Shown: positions 51,535 to 64,000, numbered from the stretch's first letter. The stretch: DNA of 64,000 nt from Adiantum capillus-veneris (GCA_014529385.2 CM043942.1:58343340-58407339); one strand, 5' to 3'. The notes: a model not told the origin generated them from the letters alone. Made by a program: numbers and translations.

Positions 51535-52960
51535 ATGCTAAAATGGTGCCAGATCAAAAGAAAATTATTATGCGTGCCATTCGAAAAGAATGTATTTTGG
51601 CAATATCATCATGTGCTGCGAGGTGAAGGCCAATATGATTTTCTGATTCCAACATGCATTCGAGAAGTTTGGCAATATGAAAGTCTATTGCAGAGACTTA
51701 AAGGAAGATATCCCTCCCACCTATAATATGGAAAAATTAGAGCTCTGGGACAAATTATGGGAGGAACAGAAGGTCAAGATAAAGCGGGTGAAAGCTCAAC
51801 ACCAAACTTCCTTACCGAAGTGATTGAAGATGATCCAAGATGCACAAGTAGCAGTGGATCGCCGATCAGATGCCAGCGGTACCGACACAATCATGCACAC
51901 GATATTGAATGCCAAGTACGCTCATTTGATTGGCATTCCCCACAAGGCCCTGGTAGAAGGTACAAGGGTTGGAGCAGGATCTTTTGGTGTGTGCACATTA
52001 GACACCATTAAAGGTATATCTTTCTTTCCAGAGCACATTACATATGCAAAAAAATGCTACAAGGGAGGGAGTGAGACTAAATTTGATAGCTTTCAGACAT
52101 AGCAAGGAATGCAAGCACTTCACCCCTCCATTGTAAGATGCATTGGCTTTACCACCGAAGCTCCCTGGATCACAATCTTTCCATACTACAATGGGGACAC
52201 CTTGGTGGACATGATGTGCCGCTTGCCATTCGCCCATGGAGCGTTCAAATGCAACATGCACAAGCTACAACACGTCTGGAGGTCATTGCCACCAACAAAT
52301 CAACACTTACGAGAGATAGAGACTGCATGGGTCAAAGCAGTGCTTGAACAGATGCCAGCAATCTGTCATGCTTTAATTGATGGCGTTGCGGCTGTCCACT
52401 CGACTGATACAGTGCACAACGACCTGCACCCTTTCAACATAATATTGACTTTACTTGCGGAAATAAACCTCGCATCGACATCATTGACTGGGGCATGATG
52501 CTTAGAACACCAGGCAAGCATGTTTCAAATAATTATTTGCATCCGAGCACTCAAGCAGACTTTGCATTTTTTGAGGCACAATTAGCAAGGGAAGGAAAGA
52601 TTGCAAAGCGACTGTGGATTGCTTCAGAAATATATGCGTAGATACGTATACAAAATCAAGCAACATTTATGCATTTAGTTATCTATTCAACATATTGATA
52701 GACTTCTAGAGTGCAGCTAGGAAAGTTTATTTCTCAGAATAAGTATTTTACCACCCCGATCAAGATGTCATGAGGGCCATTCAGACAAAAGTAGAATGTT
52801 GGATGAAGTTAAGAGAGCGGGAAACTAGAAGAAACGCATCAAATGTTTTGATATTTTTCAAAGATCATTTAAAGACAGACCCTAATCCTGTTCAATGACC
52901 GCTTGTTGAACTTGAGCCATCTTTTTACCCAGCCTGAACATTTTGTGCTATACACTTGTC
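51535..52960 (+). pseudogene. protein-kinase-like gene, broken
   Basis: Across frames the kinase landmarks appear in order: glycine loop G-A-G-S-F-G (51971-51988), an A-K-K segment at the place of the ATP-anchoring lysine, a F-P-Y-Y-N-G-D-T hinge-like stretch, catalytic loop H-N-D-L-H-P-F-N (52415-52438), and D-W-G (52486-52494) in place of D-F-G. The region upstream (51600-51900) is charged and possibly helical. A stop near 52100 and a one-base shift near 52460 break the frame; a further open part with R-E-R-E-T-R-R-N continues to about 52900. H-x-D-L-H-x-x-N is more like plant atypical or tyrosine-kinase-like enzymes than standard H-R-D kinases. Introns cannot be excluded as part of the frame changes. 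Confidence 0.6.
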
Positions 52961-53271
52961 TTGTTGTCTGAGTATTCATTTGTATTGAAGTCTATTATCG
53001 CCGTTTGGGTGGTTCACCTCATTGAGTCATGTCTTGTAATTTAATAGGATCAATTATCTTTAGTCATTTGCCTTGTGGTCCAATTGTTTCATTCAATTGT
53101 GATTTTGTTTTTTGCATCAATCGTGATCTGATTGAAGGGGCCTATGACGTGTTATGTAGTGGATGAGACCAGAGTCTTTGTGTATCTGTGAAACTGTTGA
53201 ATCGTGAGAATATATTTTTGTCAAATGATATTGAATATTGGTCTATTTGTCCATTGCAGATCTAAGATACT
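52961..53271. other. spacer between kinase-like and RING-like pseudogenes
   Basis: T-rich, no coding pattern. It may be the 3' end of the first unit and the promoter of the second, or an intron if both are one gene. Confidence 0.35.
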
Positions 53272-54338
53272 ATGGCTGATAAAGAACGTTGTTGTACACA
53301 ATCAACGCCTTATGATCAACAACAAGCGGATGTTAATGCATTTTAGCGTATGAAATCTCTAGCGCATGGTATGTCGGCATAGCAAGCGATACGTACTGCT
53401 CGACAACTATCAAAATGGGAAAATTCAAACCACTTGCAATGGAAAGAGATCAATAAGAAGTAACCAAGGACATGCTCAAAACAATATGGCCATGTGAGGA
53501 CGTGGAGATAAGAAAGGATGGTGGAAGGTATCAAAGTGCCTCCACGAAGCGATCAAATGCTGAGAGGATCTACTTGGAAGTTTGTGGCCATCCACTGCAA
53601 AATGCAGATTGTGTGTTATATTTTGCAAAAATGTTATATATTCATTTTGTGCAATAGCGACCATTAGACTTTTCGTTGAAGGAGACAATTGTTACCACCC
53701 ATGATATCCGGGAGAGTTGTGTCACTTTCACCCGAGATGAGCTGGCATTGATAGTTGAAGGCATCAACCTACAGTTAAAGAGAGAGAAAGATTACACGAC
53801 ACAGCTGGCAGAGAAAGATGCAAAAATAACATGGCTTTCTATAGCCACCCAAACACCCTAACCACCACAGGTCCGGATGGAGAAAAGTATTCACTGCCTA
53901 AGCCAAGATGTTCAGAATCTGACACAGTGAGTGAATCCTCCACTTGTACAAGGGACACACATTAGTCACCTTGTCTTGCATCCAAATTTGGTCCCCTCAT
54001 CTACTTTAGATGCATCTTCATCTTTCCAATGTCCAGATTGCTACAAGAATTTTGATGGATGGAGTGGATAGTATACATTGACATGTGGTCATTATTATCA
54101 TTTCATTTGTTTAATTTGTCTAATGAAAAATAGTAGCCGATGCGTAATATGTTCACAAGATATTCCACAAGGAATATATTATATATTTGGCATGGAAAAT
54201 GAGTATAAATTCAAACAAGCCTGCCAAGATACCCCTAGCACAATTAGAAATCTGTTTGGTGACCAAGATAACAATCGAGATCGACAAACTATGTATACTT
54301 GCTACTATGAAGCATTGTATATGATCAAAACACATTGA
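53272..54338 (+). pseudogene. RING-type zinc-finger protein, broken
   Basis: Starts at ATG 53272 (M-A-D-K-E-R). Several stops interrupt it (53343, 53388, 53461, 53655, 53859), but one overall reading can be followed. The middle is rich in Glu/Lys with coiled-coil character (about 53730-53840). The end (about 54030-54170) has C-P-D-C, then C-G-H-Y-Y-H, then C-L, and C-V-I-C, the spacing of a RING finger, which in ubiquitin ligases binds the E2 enzyme. The link with the kinase-like region upstream on the same strand is by position only. Confidence 0.5.
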
Positions 54339-54454
54339 ATATAAGCTATTTCAAAATGGTTTTTGACACAATCTCATTATACTCTCAAGCTATACTACAT
54401 CTGTGAAGTTGTTATCTAGTTCCAATTTTGAGTGTTGTGGGTCGTTTTTGTAAT

Positions 54455-56300
54455 TCAACTTCCACATCTATAATCAAATTCTCTTCTATTTTGTCTATAG
54501 TGCATTGAGATACACCGACATTGAATTCTTCTTCGTCTTCGTTTTTGACCATCATACAACCAGGTTGGCATTTCCTCCTCATAGCCAGCACTCTTGATGT
54601 GATACAATATCTTTTTGTTGCAAAACATATACACTAATTTTTCAGCTTTGTCTGCTAATAATCTATTGTGAATAGTGTTATGAACATACTTGTACATACT
54701 CTAGTTTCTCTCTAAACTTGAGTTTACTGCATATTGTGCCATTACTTTCATTGCAAGGGGACGTAAAGTCGAGTAATGCTCTCCACCATTCATCATTCAT
54801 CATTCATCACTTCCGTGCAGGTTTCTCTTTTGCCATCGACTGTACAAAATCATTAGGACATTCTTTTGATCTAAATGCACTCATTTCTTTGATACAATCA
54901 ATTTGGTCCTAAAAGTTGGAGTAGAACGTGTTGACCACGTGATAGAAATCACTGACCACCTCTGTATTAGACATCAGATCTAAATTCCAATACTATAGAT
55001 CAAGCGTGTAAGCCACACTATGGAGTGGACTATGAGCGCTCTTCCATCTTGCATGAGAATACTTGGCCAAAATTCTTTGTTGTTTGCGAGAGAATGGTAG
55101 TCGCCACTCCTTCTCTGCTACAGAATCTTTTAGTTCCTTGGGATTTTCAAGACTCTGTTGGACTGGCCACCATGTCATCCACACTTTGCCCATATTTGGT
55201 GCCTTCTGATCAAGGTTGCAAATCACAAACATAACGGGCCTCATTACATGGTATGCATCCATTACACTCCTCCATCAAGCAGACTTGTTTATAGAGCCAC
55301 GTAGACATTTAATCTTCTCTTTCACTTTTTCTTTTTGCTCAAGCTGCCATTCATCAAAAGCCATGCAGTTGAAAGTGTCAATCACAATGCACTTATTGTG
55401 GAAAAGTGATTCCAATGTATAAAAATGTGTGCAAAACCGAGTTTCAGTAGGAAGTTTCAAAATCACTGACAAGCACGTTCTGTACAAATCGAGCATTCTT
55501 TGTCGTTTCAAGATAAATTTCACAACTTGGCGTGCTGTGTCAATTATTTTGGCAAGCTATGTGGTTTCTTCACTAGTGTACCAATCCTTCAGCACCAAGT
55601 TTAAGCTGTGCGTATTATAACCACTGGAAAAATGTGTGGAAAGCACTTCTTTTATTAATTTGCTAGCGTTTTTATAGTTTTTTGCGTTGTCCCTAACAAC
55701 TTGAACGACATGTTCAGCTCCGATTTCTTTAATTACATTAATCACGCCCTCAAAAATATATTTTCCACTTTAATTGCACAAGAACTATCAATCGCCTTTA
55801 TGAACGTTTCTCCCCTTGGAGAAACCAACATTACATTGATCAGTGGTCTTCTTAGAACGTTTGAACAAATATCACTCACAATTGTGCATCCTAAAAGCGA
55901 AATATTCCTAAATATTATTTTGGCAATATTCCCTTTGACTTCAATGTAACATTTTTCCAAGAGAACATTTCATATCGTGTGATAAGAGAAGGAGCTGAAA
56001 ATCCTGAGCCAAACTCACCAATTTTCTTCCAAGCGGCCTTCCAAGGATTATTGTCTACCATGACCAGAGCACTTCCAATGAAGAAAATTGGTTTGGCGAG
56101 TGTAGTTTGTGCTTCTTCTAGAGACTGCATCCGAAAAATTTGATGCAATGATTTTTGATGCATTTGACCAAGTCCACCTTCATTGTGACGCTTAAAAGAA
56201 ACACAGCTTGACATTTCCTCTCCCTACGTAGGCTGTTCTCCAAGGTTAGTTGGTGTCACCACAGGATTAGCATAGTTAATATTTGGCTCTAGCTGCTCTT
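54455..56300 (-). pseudogene. hAT-superfamily transposase (DUF659 and dimerisation region), broken
   Basis: Read right to left: 56214-55915 N-terminal part; 55960-55742 with S-D-I-C-S-N, R-P-L-I-N-V-M and F-I-K-A-I-D-S-S (DUF659 pattern); 55745-55557 with I-G-A-E-H-V-V-Q-V-V-R-D-N-A-K-N-Y and N-T-H-S-L-N-L-V-L-K-D; 55523-54993 middle; 54850-54455 the C-terminal hAT dimer relic with E-W-W-R-A-L and N-R-L-x5-A-E-K-L-V-Y. In the dimer region the usual L-S-x-x-C-S-S-S-x-C-E-R is unrecognisable. Frames change at 55742 and 55557 and stops are common. A BED zinc finger is not visible; the gypsy LTR at 56333 begins close to the expected 5' end, where a Met-Asp-Ala-Ser-Lys start is seen (about 56300). 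Confidence 0.75.
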
Positions 56301-56332
56301 GACTTGCTTGCATCCATAACAGAGCTATATAT

Positions 56333-56591
56333 TGAGGCGGTCCGGGGCGGGCAACAAGAAGAGAAACCTCTAGACACCCTTCAAGGCTCCCGTGCTGCTC
56401 AATGGGCCTGGGGCACAACACAACATAAACCAAAACAACAAACCCACAGCCAAATCCCAACTACACAAGGGGCACCACCTAGTTTAAGAGCGAACTAGGA
56501 TGCAAAAGAGGAGAATCGTTAGAGCAACCCACAAACAATCAAGGAATTTACACTAACCCTAACACCAATGGAACACTCTCACACACTAAAA

Positions 56592-56669
<78 letters not shown>

Positions 56670-58971
56670 TGTACAACTTAGCTTCAACTTTATATTTTGC
56701 ACAAAAAGGAACTTAGAGCTTGCGGAATGAAGTGACAAGCTTTGGTTATAGCATCACTAGCACATTGTCTTAGGGTTATGGGAGACCTCTCACCATCCAC
56801 CCTCTTACAATGGTAGCCAAACAATAGCCAATGAATCACAAGCAACAAAACAACAACCTTCAATGAAACAAATCACCTTATGAAGCTGAATGAGTTTGCC
56901 AAGCCAAATTGGAGGAGAAGCGTGAGCCTTTGGACATGAATTGCACCCAAAACTACCAATTCATTGATGTTGGGGTAGATACAACAATGGTAGGAAGAAT
57001 ATCTTCTACTCGCACTCACTCAAACTAGCTCAAGCTTTTCTATGCACCAAGGTGATGGTGTATAGAAAGCTTACTCTCTCTTTACAACCAAGATAGAACT
57101 GGCGTGTGGTACGCTCAATCTAGTGTGCAATGGTATAGTGATGTATTTTACAAGGAGGAATGGGTTCTATTTATAGGTTTTAGAAGCCTTGATTAGGATT
57201 AAGCCTAATCAATTTTATTAGGAAAGATCAAGGATTATGAATTTTTATGAATTTCAAATGAGAATGGGGTCTCTCTTTTCTCTTGAGTCACATGGATGTG
57301 GGCTCAAGTAAGAGAATTATTGATGTGGTGAAAGGAGAGAAACTTCCATGGGAGTGAGTGAATTTGGTTTACTTGTGCGGTTGCCTACTCCATATGTTGA
57401 TAGTGTGGGTGCATTTTTACAAGAGAAGTTAGTTCTTAGTGGTAATAATCACTAGAATTGTTAGTGATACATTTACAATGGGTAGTACGAGTTGATTTGA
57501 TGAAGGAAGAGGGGTGAATTAAAAGAGAATCATTGAGATGGTGAAGCTTTGAAGAAGCTTGAACTCACCCTTGTGTAGATTGTGAAAAAAATGACCGCTG
57601 GTCTTCTTCTTCTTCTTCGCTTCTTTACACCGCCGCCACGGTTGACCACCACGATGAAAAGAGGATTTGTTGATGAAAAATCCTCAATTTGCAGAAGTTA
57701 TCATGGTTAAGATGCTGAATTTTAGATATTTTTAGGAGAGGTAAATGAAATTGTAACATAGAAGCAATAGAGAGAGACATGGAGAGGGTGTATGTATGTA
57801 GAGGTTCATAAAAGAACTATAGGGATGAGAGAGAAGGGTAATGGTGAAGAGGGTGGGAGAAGCCATGGAAATTGCAGGTTTGAGTGAGGGAAGGAGAGGG
57901 AGGGATGTGTAAGAGTGAGTAGGTGTGTGGAAGGGTGAGAGAAGACTAAGGGCTACTTGTGAGAAAAGTGGGCAGACTGGGGTCCACTCAAAAACTCATA
58001 GCTCACCGCTGGTAGCTTCAAAAATCATGAGAACATTTGAGGTGATTATTCAGAGCGTGGGCTACATTTTCTCTTTTGACCACTGCTCCAAATTCGGAGT
58101 GGAGATAGGTGCCAAAATTCTCATCAAAAAGCCTGTTTTTATGCCTGCAAAAGTCTTTTAGTGGCCCCCTCCTTTGTTGAATTTGTACAATGCATCCAAG
58201 AGTGAGCCCCTCCTTTGTCATATTATAATACAAAGCATCCAAGTTGCCCTTGACCCATGCATGGAGGAGGATCATTGGTGAATAAAGAAATATATACATG
58301 GTGGGACTAGTGTATGGACTATTCATGGACTTTAGCTCAATGAGCACATGGTGTTAGAATAATGAGTAAAAATAATAATAAAAGTATGGAGGAGTTATGG
58401 ATATGGAAAGATATTGGAATCATATGATATGGTCCCTCCTTGAATTATTTTGGGTGAAAGAGAAAAAGGTATGCAAGTAAATTATATAATAAACGTAACC
58501 AATGAGTAGAAATCAATTTTTTGTTTTCACGAGGGTGAGGGTGAAAATGCGGGAGTGATTTGTATAAAGAAAAAATATGAGGTTAGAGTATGTACATATT
58601 GGCAAAAAATATAATTATGGTGTAAGAGGATGAAAGAAGGTGTACATAGGTTTAATAAAACACACACCTAAGTAGAAATATTTAAATAAAATACCAAAAT
58701 AATAATAAAAAATCCCTATATTTAGGCCATATATACAATGAAATATTTACACACAAAGAGGCCATAATATACTTTTATTTTTTTATTTTTTTGGCTCAAC
58801 TAGCCCAGTGATTAGCTAGCTGAGGGTTTTTAAGAAGATATGGGAAAAGCCCCCTAACTCACACACGCTTATGTACAGTGAAATGGTAGGGATAGCCATA
58901 GCATTTGGGTGAATTTGGTAGGGTGGAGTAACTTAGTATGGCAATTATGGAGAGCCGAAAAACGGCTACCA
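56333..58971 (-). repeat. gypsy copy 2 3' LTR
   Basis: 2639 bp. Both ends (about 150 bases at 56333 and 300 bases before 58971) and scattered parts match the copy 1 LTRs; the middle is strongly diverged. GA run at about 56594-56666, at a different place from that of copy 1. It ends GGCTACCA. Confidence 0.85.
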
Positions 58972-58999
58972 TTAGCCCTCCCCCAGGATGATTGTATAT

Positions 59000-59353
59000 T
59001 CATGTACCATCATAGAGCATCTTTTCCAAAGAGAGTTCTTCAGAGTCCTTGACGAGATCTTCATTGTTTGGCCCCTCAGAATTTTGGTTGGAGTTACACT
59101 CATGCTTCATGTAACAATACTTACATGAGACATCGGCCTTTGGACAGATCTTTGGTAGATCCTTTGGTAGAAGGCGACTCAAATAGGGCTTCAAGCAATA
59201 CCCGTTTACCTTCCTAGAGTGTTCTTTACCATTCAAGTCCATAAGCTGATAGTAACTTGAATTGAAAGCCTTCTTGACTATGTATGGCCCTTGCCATCTA
59301 GTTTCAAACTTGGCATCAAAACGATTGTCAAGTCGATTGTCATACCCTAGCAC
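59000..59353 (-). pseudogene. gypsy copy 2 integrase C-terminal tail
   Basis: Corresponds to the last 118 codons of copy 1 (25787 on). It has L-D-N-R-F-D-A-K-F and W-Q-G-P-Y-I-V-K-K-A. It is separated from the main pol ORF by a TAG at about 59460 (GAG in copy 1) although the frame between is otherwise continuous. Relative to copy 1 it has a three-codon insertion near 59145. Confidence 0.85.
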
Positions 59354-59458
59354 AAGCTCTCTTTCCTTGATGCCTTTGTCCTTCAGTTTCTTGTCGAGCT
59401 TTTCTTTCGCTTGTGTGGCTTTCCTCTTGTAGCACTCATATACTGCTTCTCTTTTCCA

Positions 59459-62107
59459 CTAAAGCTCCACTAACGTAAGAAGTCGATCCATCCATACCTC
59501 TTGATCATCTTGTGCTGCTTTGCCATGAACTCGCATTGTTGCAATGTTGAGCTCGATAGGCTGCAAAGCCTCTTGACCATAGACCAAGTGAAATGGTGTG
59601 AACTCCGTGGCTTGCCTATATGTGGTTCGATATGCCCACAAGGCACCATCCAAGAAGTCATCCCATAATTTTGTCTTGTTTTGCACCATCTTTCTAATGA
59701 TTCCTGCAATGACACCATTAGTCCTCTCTACCAAACCATTTGATTGAGGATAGTAGGGTGTGCTATGCTGATGTAGAATGTGAAGCTCATTACAAACTTC
59801 TGTGAGCAAGCCCTTCCTAAATCCTGGACCATTATCAGAAACGATCTCCAAAGGTGTGCCAAATCTGCAAAAAATGTGAGTGTGCACAAACTTGCTAACT
59901 GTCCTCTCATTCACTCTTGCCACACTTTGAGCTTCCACCCACCTAGTCATATAGTCTATAGCCACTAGAATGTAGAGTTTACCATTTTTTGTCCTAGGCA
60001 GAGGACCCATAGCATCAATGCCCCACTTTTCAAAGGGTCCATTTGCAAGCACTATTTGCCTCGGGCCATGCACCAACCTTCTATTTCCATTTATCTGACA
60101 ATTGTGACAGCTTTTACACCAATGTTGAACATCCACATGCAAGCTTGGCCAAACATACCCCGCAAGCAAAATCTTCTTCACAGTTGATTCTTGGGCAAAA
60201 TGACCACCACATGCCTCTTCATGCAAACCTTTTAAAATGGCTGGAATTTCCTCGATAGTTGGTACTCTTCTGCACACTTGATCCTTCCCTCTTTGATAGA
60301 GGGAGCCTTCTAGGAAGAGATAGAAACTTGCCTTCTTCATGAGTCTCCTCTTCTGAGCCTTCGTGAAGTCTTGTGGAAACTCACCCTCCAAAATGTAGCC
60401 AATAATGGGAGCCAATGACTCCAATCCCTGGTATCTCGGTTGCTTGACAGCTGCTGCCACCATGATGACCTGCACTTCTCTCTCAACACATGTAACTGCT
60501 TGTTGTGCAAGTAAATCGGCATCTTCATTTTGTTTCCTCGAAATATGATATAGTTGCACTTCTTCAAACTGATTAAACATCTTACGAATGGCATGAACTT
60601 TTGCCCTTAAGCTTTCATTCTTGCATGCCCAAATGCCTAAAATCTGTTTAACAATGAGAAGTGCATCTCCCTTTACCATGAGACGTTTTATCCCTTGGCC
60701 AATGCACATCTTCAAACCATGAAGTAGTGTGTCGTATTCTGCTTCATTGTTGCTAGTTGAACCTGGTAGATTGACCTTCTCTTTCATGACCACCTCTCCA
60801 CTTGGGTTGAGCAACACTAGCCCTCCCCCTGCTTTCCCTGTGGCTCGTCGAAAAGCTCCATCAAAGAACAAGGTAAAAGCATTGGGAATACTTTTTGGTG
60901 GTGGCAATGGTAGGGTCTTTACTTCAGGCACCTTAATTTCCTTCTCATGTACCCTATAAGTCAGAATCCCTGCCAATTGTGCACGCACACTATCTTCTAC
61001 CTTGAAAGAGTATTGGAACTCTTGCAAATCCATAATCCACTTTGAGATCCTAGTACTAAGATTCATTTGAGATGACACCCAAGGGAACAAATTTTCTGCA
61101 GTGAGAATTACAAAAGGTTTTGGTAGCAGGTAGGATCCAAACTTTCTCACCGCAAACATGAGAGAAAGCATCATGAGTTCTTCTTCTCTGTAATCTCTCT
61201 CCAAAGCATTCATGACCCTACTAGCAAAGTAGATGGGTCGCATCCTTGTACTGTGGGGATCTTGTTGTAGCAACACAGCACCAATTGTTTCCCTTCCAAC
61301 ACTAGAGCTAACAAAGAAAATGTACTCCCAACAAGGAGGCATGAGTGTTGGTAGCTCTGACAAAATGACTTTAATGTTACAAAAATACTCTTCAAGCTCA
61401 TCATACCATGCAAATTCTACTTGTTGTGTCAACTTTTTCAAAGGATGAAGCAACTCCGAGGCTAAGTGAATGAAGCGTGACATATACTTCACCTTCTGAA
61501 TGAAAGAGATGACCTCCTTAAGACTCTTTGGTGATGGGAGCTCAATAAGAGCCTTTGCCTTTGAAGGATCCACCTCAATGCCTTTATAGGAAACCTTGTG
61601 ACCGAGCAAGATCACTTCATCCTCACCTATGTGGCACTTGTCGGGGTTGAGTTGACCTCCCATGTCGTAGAGCTTCTTTAAACCTTCTTCTACCCTTTGT
61701 AGATGCAATGATTTTGAGCTATAAATGCAGAAATCATCAATGAACACCCTAATTGACTTTCCAAAGAATGCTTGAAACACCATGTTCATGAAACGTTGGA
61801 ATGTTGCAGGAGCATTTGTCAGACCAAATGCCATGACTCTAAAAGCATAACAACCCCAAGGAGTGATAAAGGTTGTTTTCAATTGATCTTCCAATGCGAT
61901 ACCTATTTGAAAGTAGCCTGAGTAGCCATCACACACAGTGTACTTCTCATGACCAGCTACCTCATTTAGTATCTCATCCTGAAATGGGAGGGGAAAGTGA
62001 TCTCTTTTTGTTGCCTCATTGAGTGGACGGTAATCCACACACACCCTCCACTTTCCGTTTTTCTTAGGAGTGACAACAACGGGAGAGACCCACTCTGAAT
62101 TCTCCAC
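59459..62107 (-). pseudogene. gypsy copy 2 pol: reverse transcriptase to integrase
   Basis: 882 open codons. Counting from the first: reverse transcriptase about 1-180 with V-C-V-D-Y and an intact motif A (V-C-D-G-Y-S-G-Y, D60) and F-I-D-D (124-125); RNase H about 257-380; archaeal-type RNase H about 410-535; integrase zinc finger from about 629; catalytic triad near D698, D758, E794 with D-D-35-E spacing. All catalytic residues I can place are present, unlike in copy 1. It is cut from the protease by a TAG at about 62193 (CAG in copy 1) and from the integrase tail by the TAG at 59460. The real coding start lies upstream. Confidence 0.93.
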
Positions 62108-62191
62108 TGGATAAATGAAACCTGCTGCTAGAAGCTTTCTTACCTCCTTGAGTAAAGCCTTCTCCTTGATGACTCCTAGCCTTCGTAGCTT

Positions 62192-63115
62192 CTAAGCCTT
62201 AGGTGTGGCCTCTGGCTTCAACTCAATTTTGTGTTGAACAGCATCTACTCCACGCACATCGGTGTAGTCTTTAGCAAAAAGCCTAGGAAATTTTCTTAGC
62301 ACACATTTGAACTCCTCTCTTTCATCCTTTGTAAGTGTTGTAGATAGCATACCTTCTAGCATTGTTTCATCTTCCACTTTTTGGTTCTCTTGGGAACCTA
62401 CCTCCTCCAAACCTTGACAAGAGGTCTCTTGGTTGGTTGGCTTAAACCTTACCCCCATGACTTCGATGGAAGACTCCTCTTCAGTAATGCTGCCGCTACT
62501 TTCTTCTTCTGAAGTGTTATCGGTCCAACCTTCTTCCGTCTCACTTTGAGATGATTCTTCATGGAGCTCCTCTTGGCGTTGCTCCTTCATGTCAAAGACA
62601 ACCTTCTTATGATTGTCGTTCCTGCAAATTAGCTTTCCACTCTCCCAATCCTGCAAAGCTCGCATTTTCATTAGCCATGGTCTCCCTAGGATAAATGGGT
62701 AACCATTTCCTTTGGTAGACATGACATAGAAATCCACTGCCTTCTTAATGTCAAAGGACTCCACAAAAACATTTTTACAAATGCCTACGCACCTAGCCTT
62801 GCTATTGTTTGCCATCTTGACCTTAATTTCAGGTGTCTCATGGATGTGCGTGCCTAGTTTTTGCATGAGTCCCTCTGTCATGATGCAAATTTGTGCACCC
62901 CCATCCACTAGACCTTTCCTAACCAATCTCCCTTTTATGTAACAATCTAGCACAGGTGTAATGTCCTCATTCATTTTAGCTTGTACAATTTTTACAACAG
63001 GCACACTCTCTTTTACCTTTCTCCTAGTGCTAACTGCCCTTGTTAAATCCCTCCTAACTTGTGGACATAATGCAAGAAATTGAGGCCATGAGATATCAGG
63101 ACCCTTACCTCTCGT
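62192..63115 (-). pseudogene. gypsy copy 2 gag end, protease and pol start
   Basis: The true frame begins at about 63115 (R-G-K-G-P-D-I-S-W). Aspartic protease: L-V-D-G-G-A near 62905, ending with F-I-L-G-R-P-W-L near 62670. After it come the acidic linker (E-E-E-S-S-G-S-I-T-E-E-E-S-S) and the start of the reverse-transcriptase region. The active site reads D-G-G instead of the common D-S/T-G, and both copies share it. A 2-base deletion near 63115, relative to copy 1, cuts it from gag. Confidence 0.85.
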
Positions 63116-64000
63116 CTTCCAACAGTTTGTATGGAGCCATTCCATGTCCAAGAGGAAAGTCTTGGAGGTTGATACGACGTCGAGTCCTCTTAGCTTCCTT
63201 GGTCTCATTTGCCTTCTTTTCTCGTCCATGGTCACTTTGTGATGTAACTCCTTCTTTCTCCTTACCTTTCCCTCGGCCACGCTTAAGGCCATTTGCTTCC
63301 ATGTAAACCTCTCTTGAATTTGTCACCTCTACCACATGCACGTTTGGGTCTGGCAAAGGTGGAACTCCTTCCACTCCTTGTGGAGGTGGTCTTGCTCCAT
63401 TTGGCCTTTGTATAAGCCGTGGTTGCTGACTAGTTCCTTCACCTGCATTCATCACTGGGTAATTCAAGTTAGGTCTCCCTGGCTCCCCACGGGGCCAAGG
63501 TCAATTATGCATCCCATGTCTAGACTCACCGCAATTCCAACATTGCAAGACTCTCCTAGGTCATGGGTCTCGCTCTTCAGACTTCTTTGCTTGTCCCTTT
63601 GGACCTACAACTTGTGCAAGGTGAATTGACAAGCTGCTTAAAGATTCATTTAACTTCTCAATCACTTCCGCCGTTACCTCAGGAAGCTCCTTAGATGTTG
63701 ATGCTTGTGACTTACCTTTGGGTCTAAGACCTTCTATTGGAACCTCCCCCCTTAAGCACTTGAGTTTCCTATAGTTCTCAGCAGCCCTAGTTTCAGCTGC
63801 ATCAAAGGTAGCAGGTGCACTCGCCTCAACTTTTACCTTAAGGTCAGGAGAGAGTCCCGCTATGAACCTCTCCTTCTTTAGAAATTCTGCACCATCACCA
63901 GGGTTAGCAACATTTCGTATCCATAGAGCCCAAAGACGTAGGAACTCTTGCTTGTACAAGTAGTAGTCATCTAAGTCTTTTTGCTTATGAGAAACAATGT
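63105..64000 (-). pseudogene. gypsy copy 2 gag, broken, 5' end outside window
   Basis: Open pieces 63959-63561 and 63467-63105 in register with copy 1 gag. Stops at about 63558-63560 and at 63509-63511 break it; the second replaces the last cysteine of the zinc knuckle (TGA for TGT), and a glycine before its histidine is arginine. Gag continues in frame to 64000. Confidence 0.85.

Larger units (their letters stand above)
56333..64000 (-). mobile_element. Ty3/gypsy Tat-type element, copy 2, cut by window end
   Basis: Same family and orientation as 23149-34232: 3' LTR, pol, protease and most of gag are inside; the gag start, leader and 5' LTR lie beyond 64000. It begins TGAGGCGGT after TATAT. 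Internal DNA matches copy 1 closely along its whole length, whereas the LTR has drifted far more from that of copy 1. Confidence 0.9.

Overview
This is a nuclear, non-coding-rich stretch of a large land-plant genome. Every protein remnant I can name belongs to a plant transposable element or to a broken passenger-like gene: CACTA, MULE, hAT, LINE, Ty1/copia, Ty3/gypsy of the Tat type. Dinucleotide microsatellites (GA, CA, CT) are dense, and no intact housekeeping gene, rRNA or tRNA was recognised. A fern or another seed-free plant with a big genome is my guess (low confidence). Features are degraded, so most coding entries are pseudogenes.

Layout. 1-1782 is the 3' end of a CACTA transposon with a three-exon ORF1-type pseudogene; it sits inside a decayed MULE transposase gene read on the minus strand (1783-3792, perhaps to 4276). 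4522-7606 is a multi-exon plus-strand gene-like region: its first half is unrecognised, its second half reads as an N4/N6-type DNA methyltransferase fold with a proline-rich tail. 8640-10560 is a minus-strand copia remnant, 12440-14420 a LINE remnant. 15430-38220 is the most structured part: a degenerate tandem-repeat array was split by a copia element (15881-37552, target duplication CTATG), which was split by an LTR element with 143-bp LTRs (19664-36174, target duplication CTATT), which was split by an 11.1-kb Tat-type gypsy element (23149-34232, minus strand). 39090-43087 holds small gypsy and copia scraps. 43151-48748 is a second LTR-bounded element with no recognisable gag-pol. 51535-54338 carries a kinase-like pseudogene followed by a RING-type zinc-finger pseudogene. 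54455-56300 is a minus-strand hAT transposase, and 56333-64000 is a second copy of the same Tat gypsy family, running off the window end.

The two gypsy copies can be compared directly. Both are broken by different stops and frameshifts, and the first has lost a catalytic aspartate of its reverse transcriptase although its two LTRs are almost identical to each other. The observations most worth following are the methyltransferase-like gene with an altered catalytic motif, the four-level nest with its target duplications, the two coding-poor LTR elements, and the paired small ORFs in the gypsy leader.
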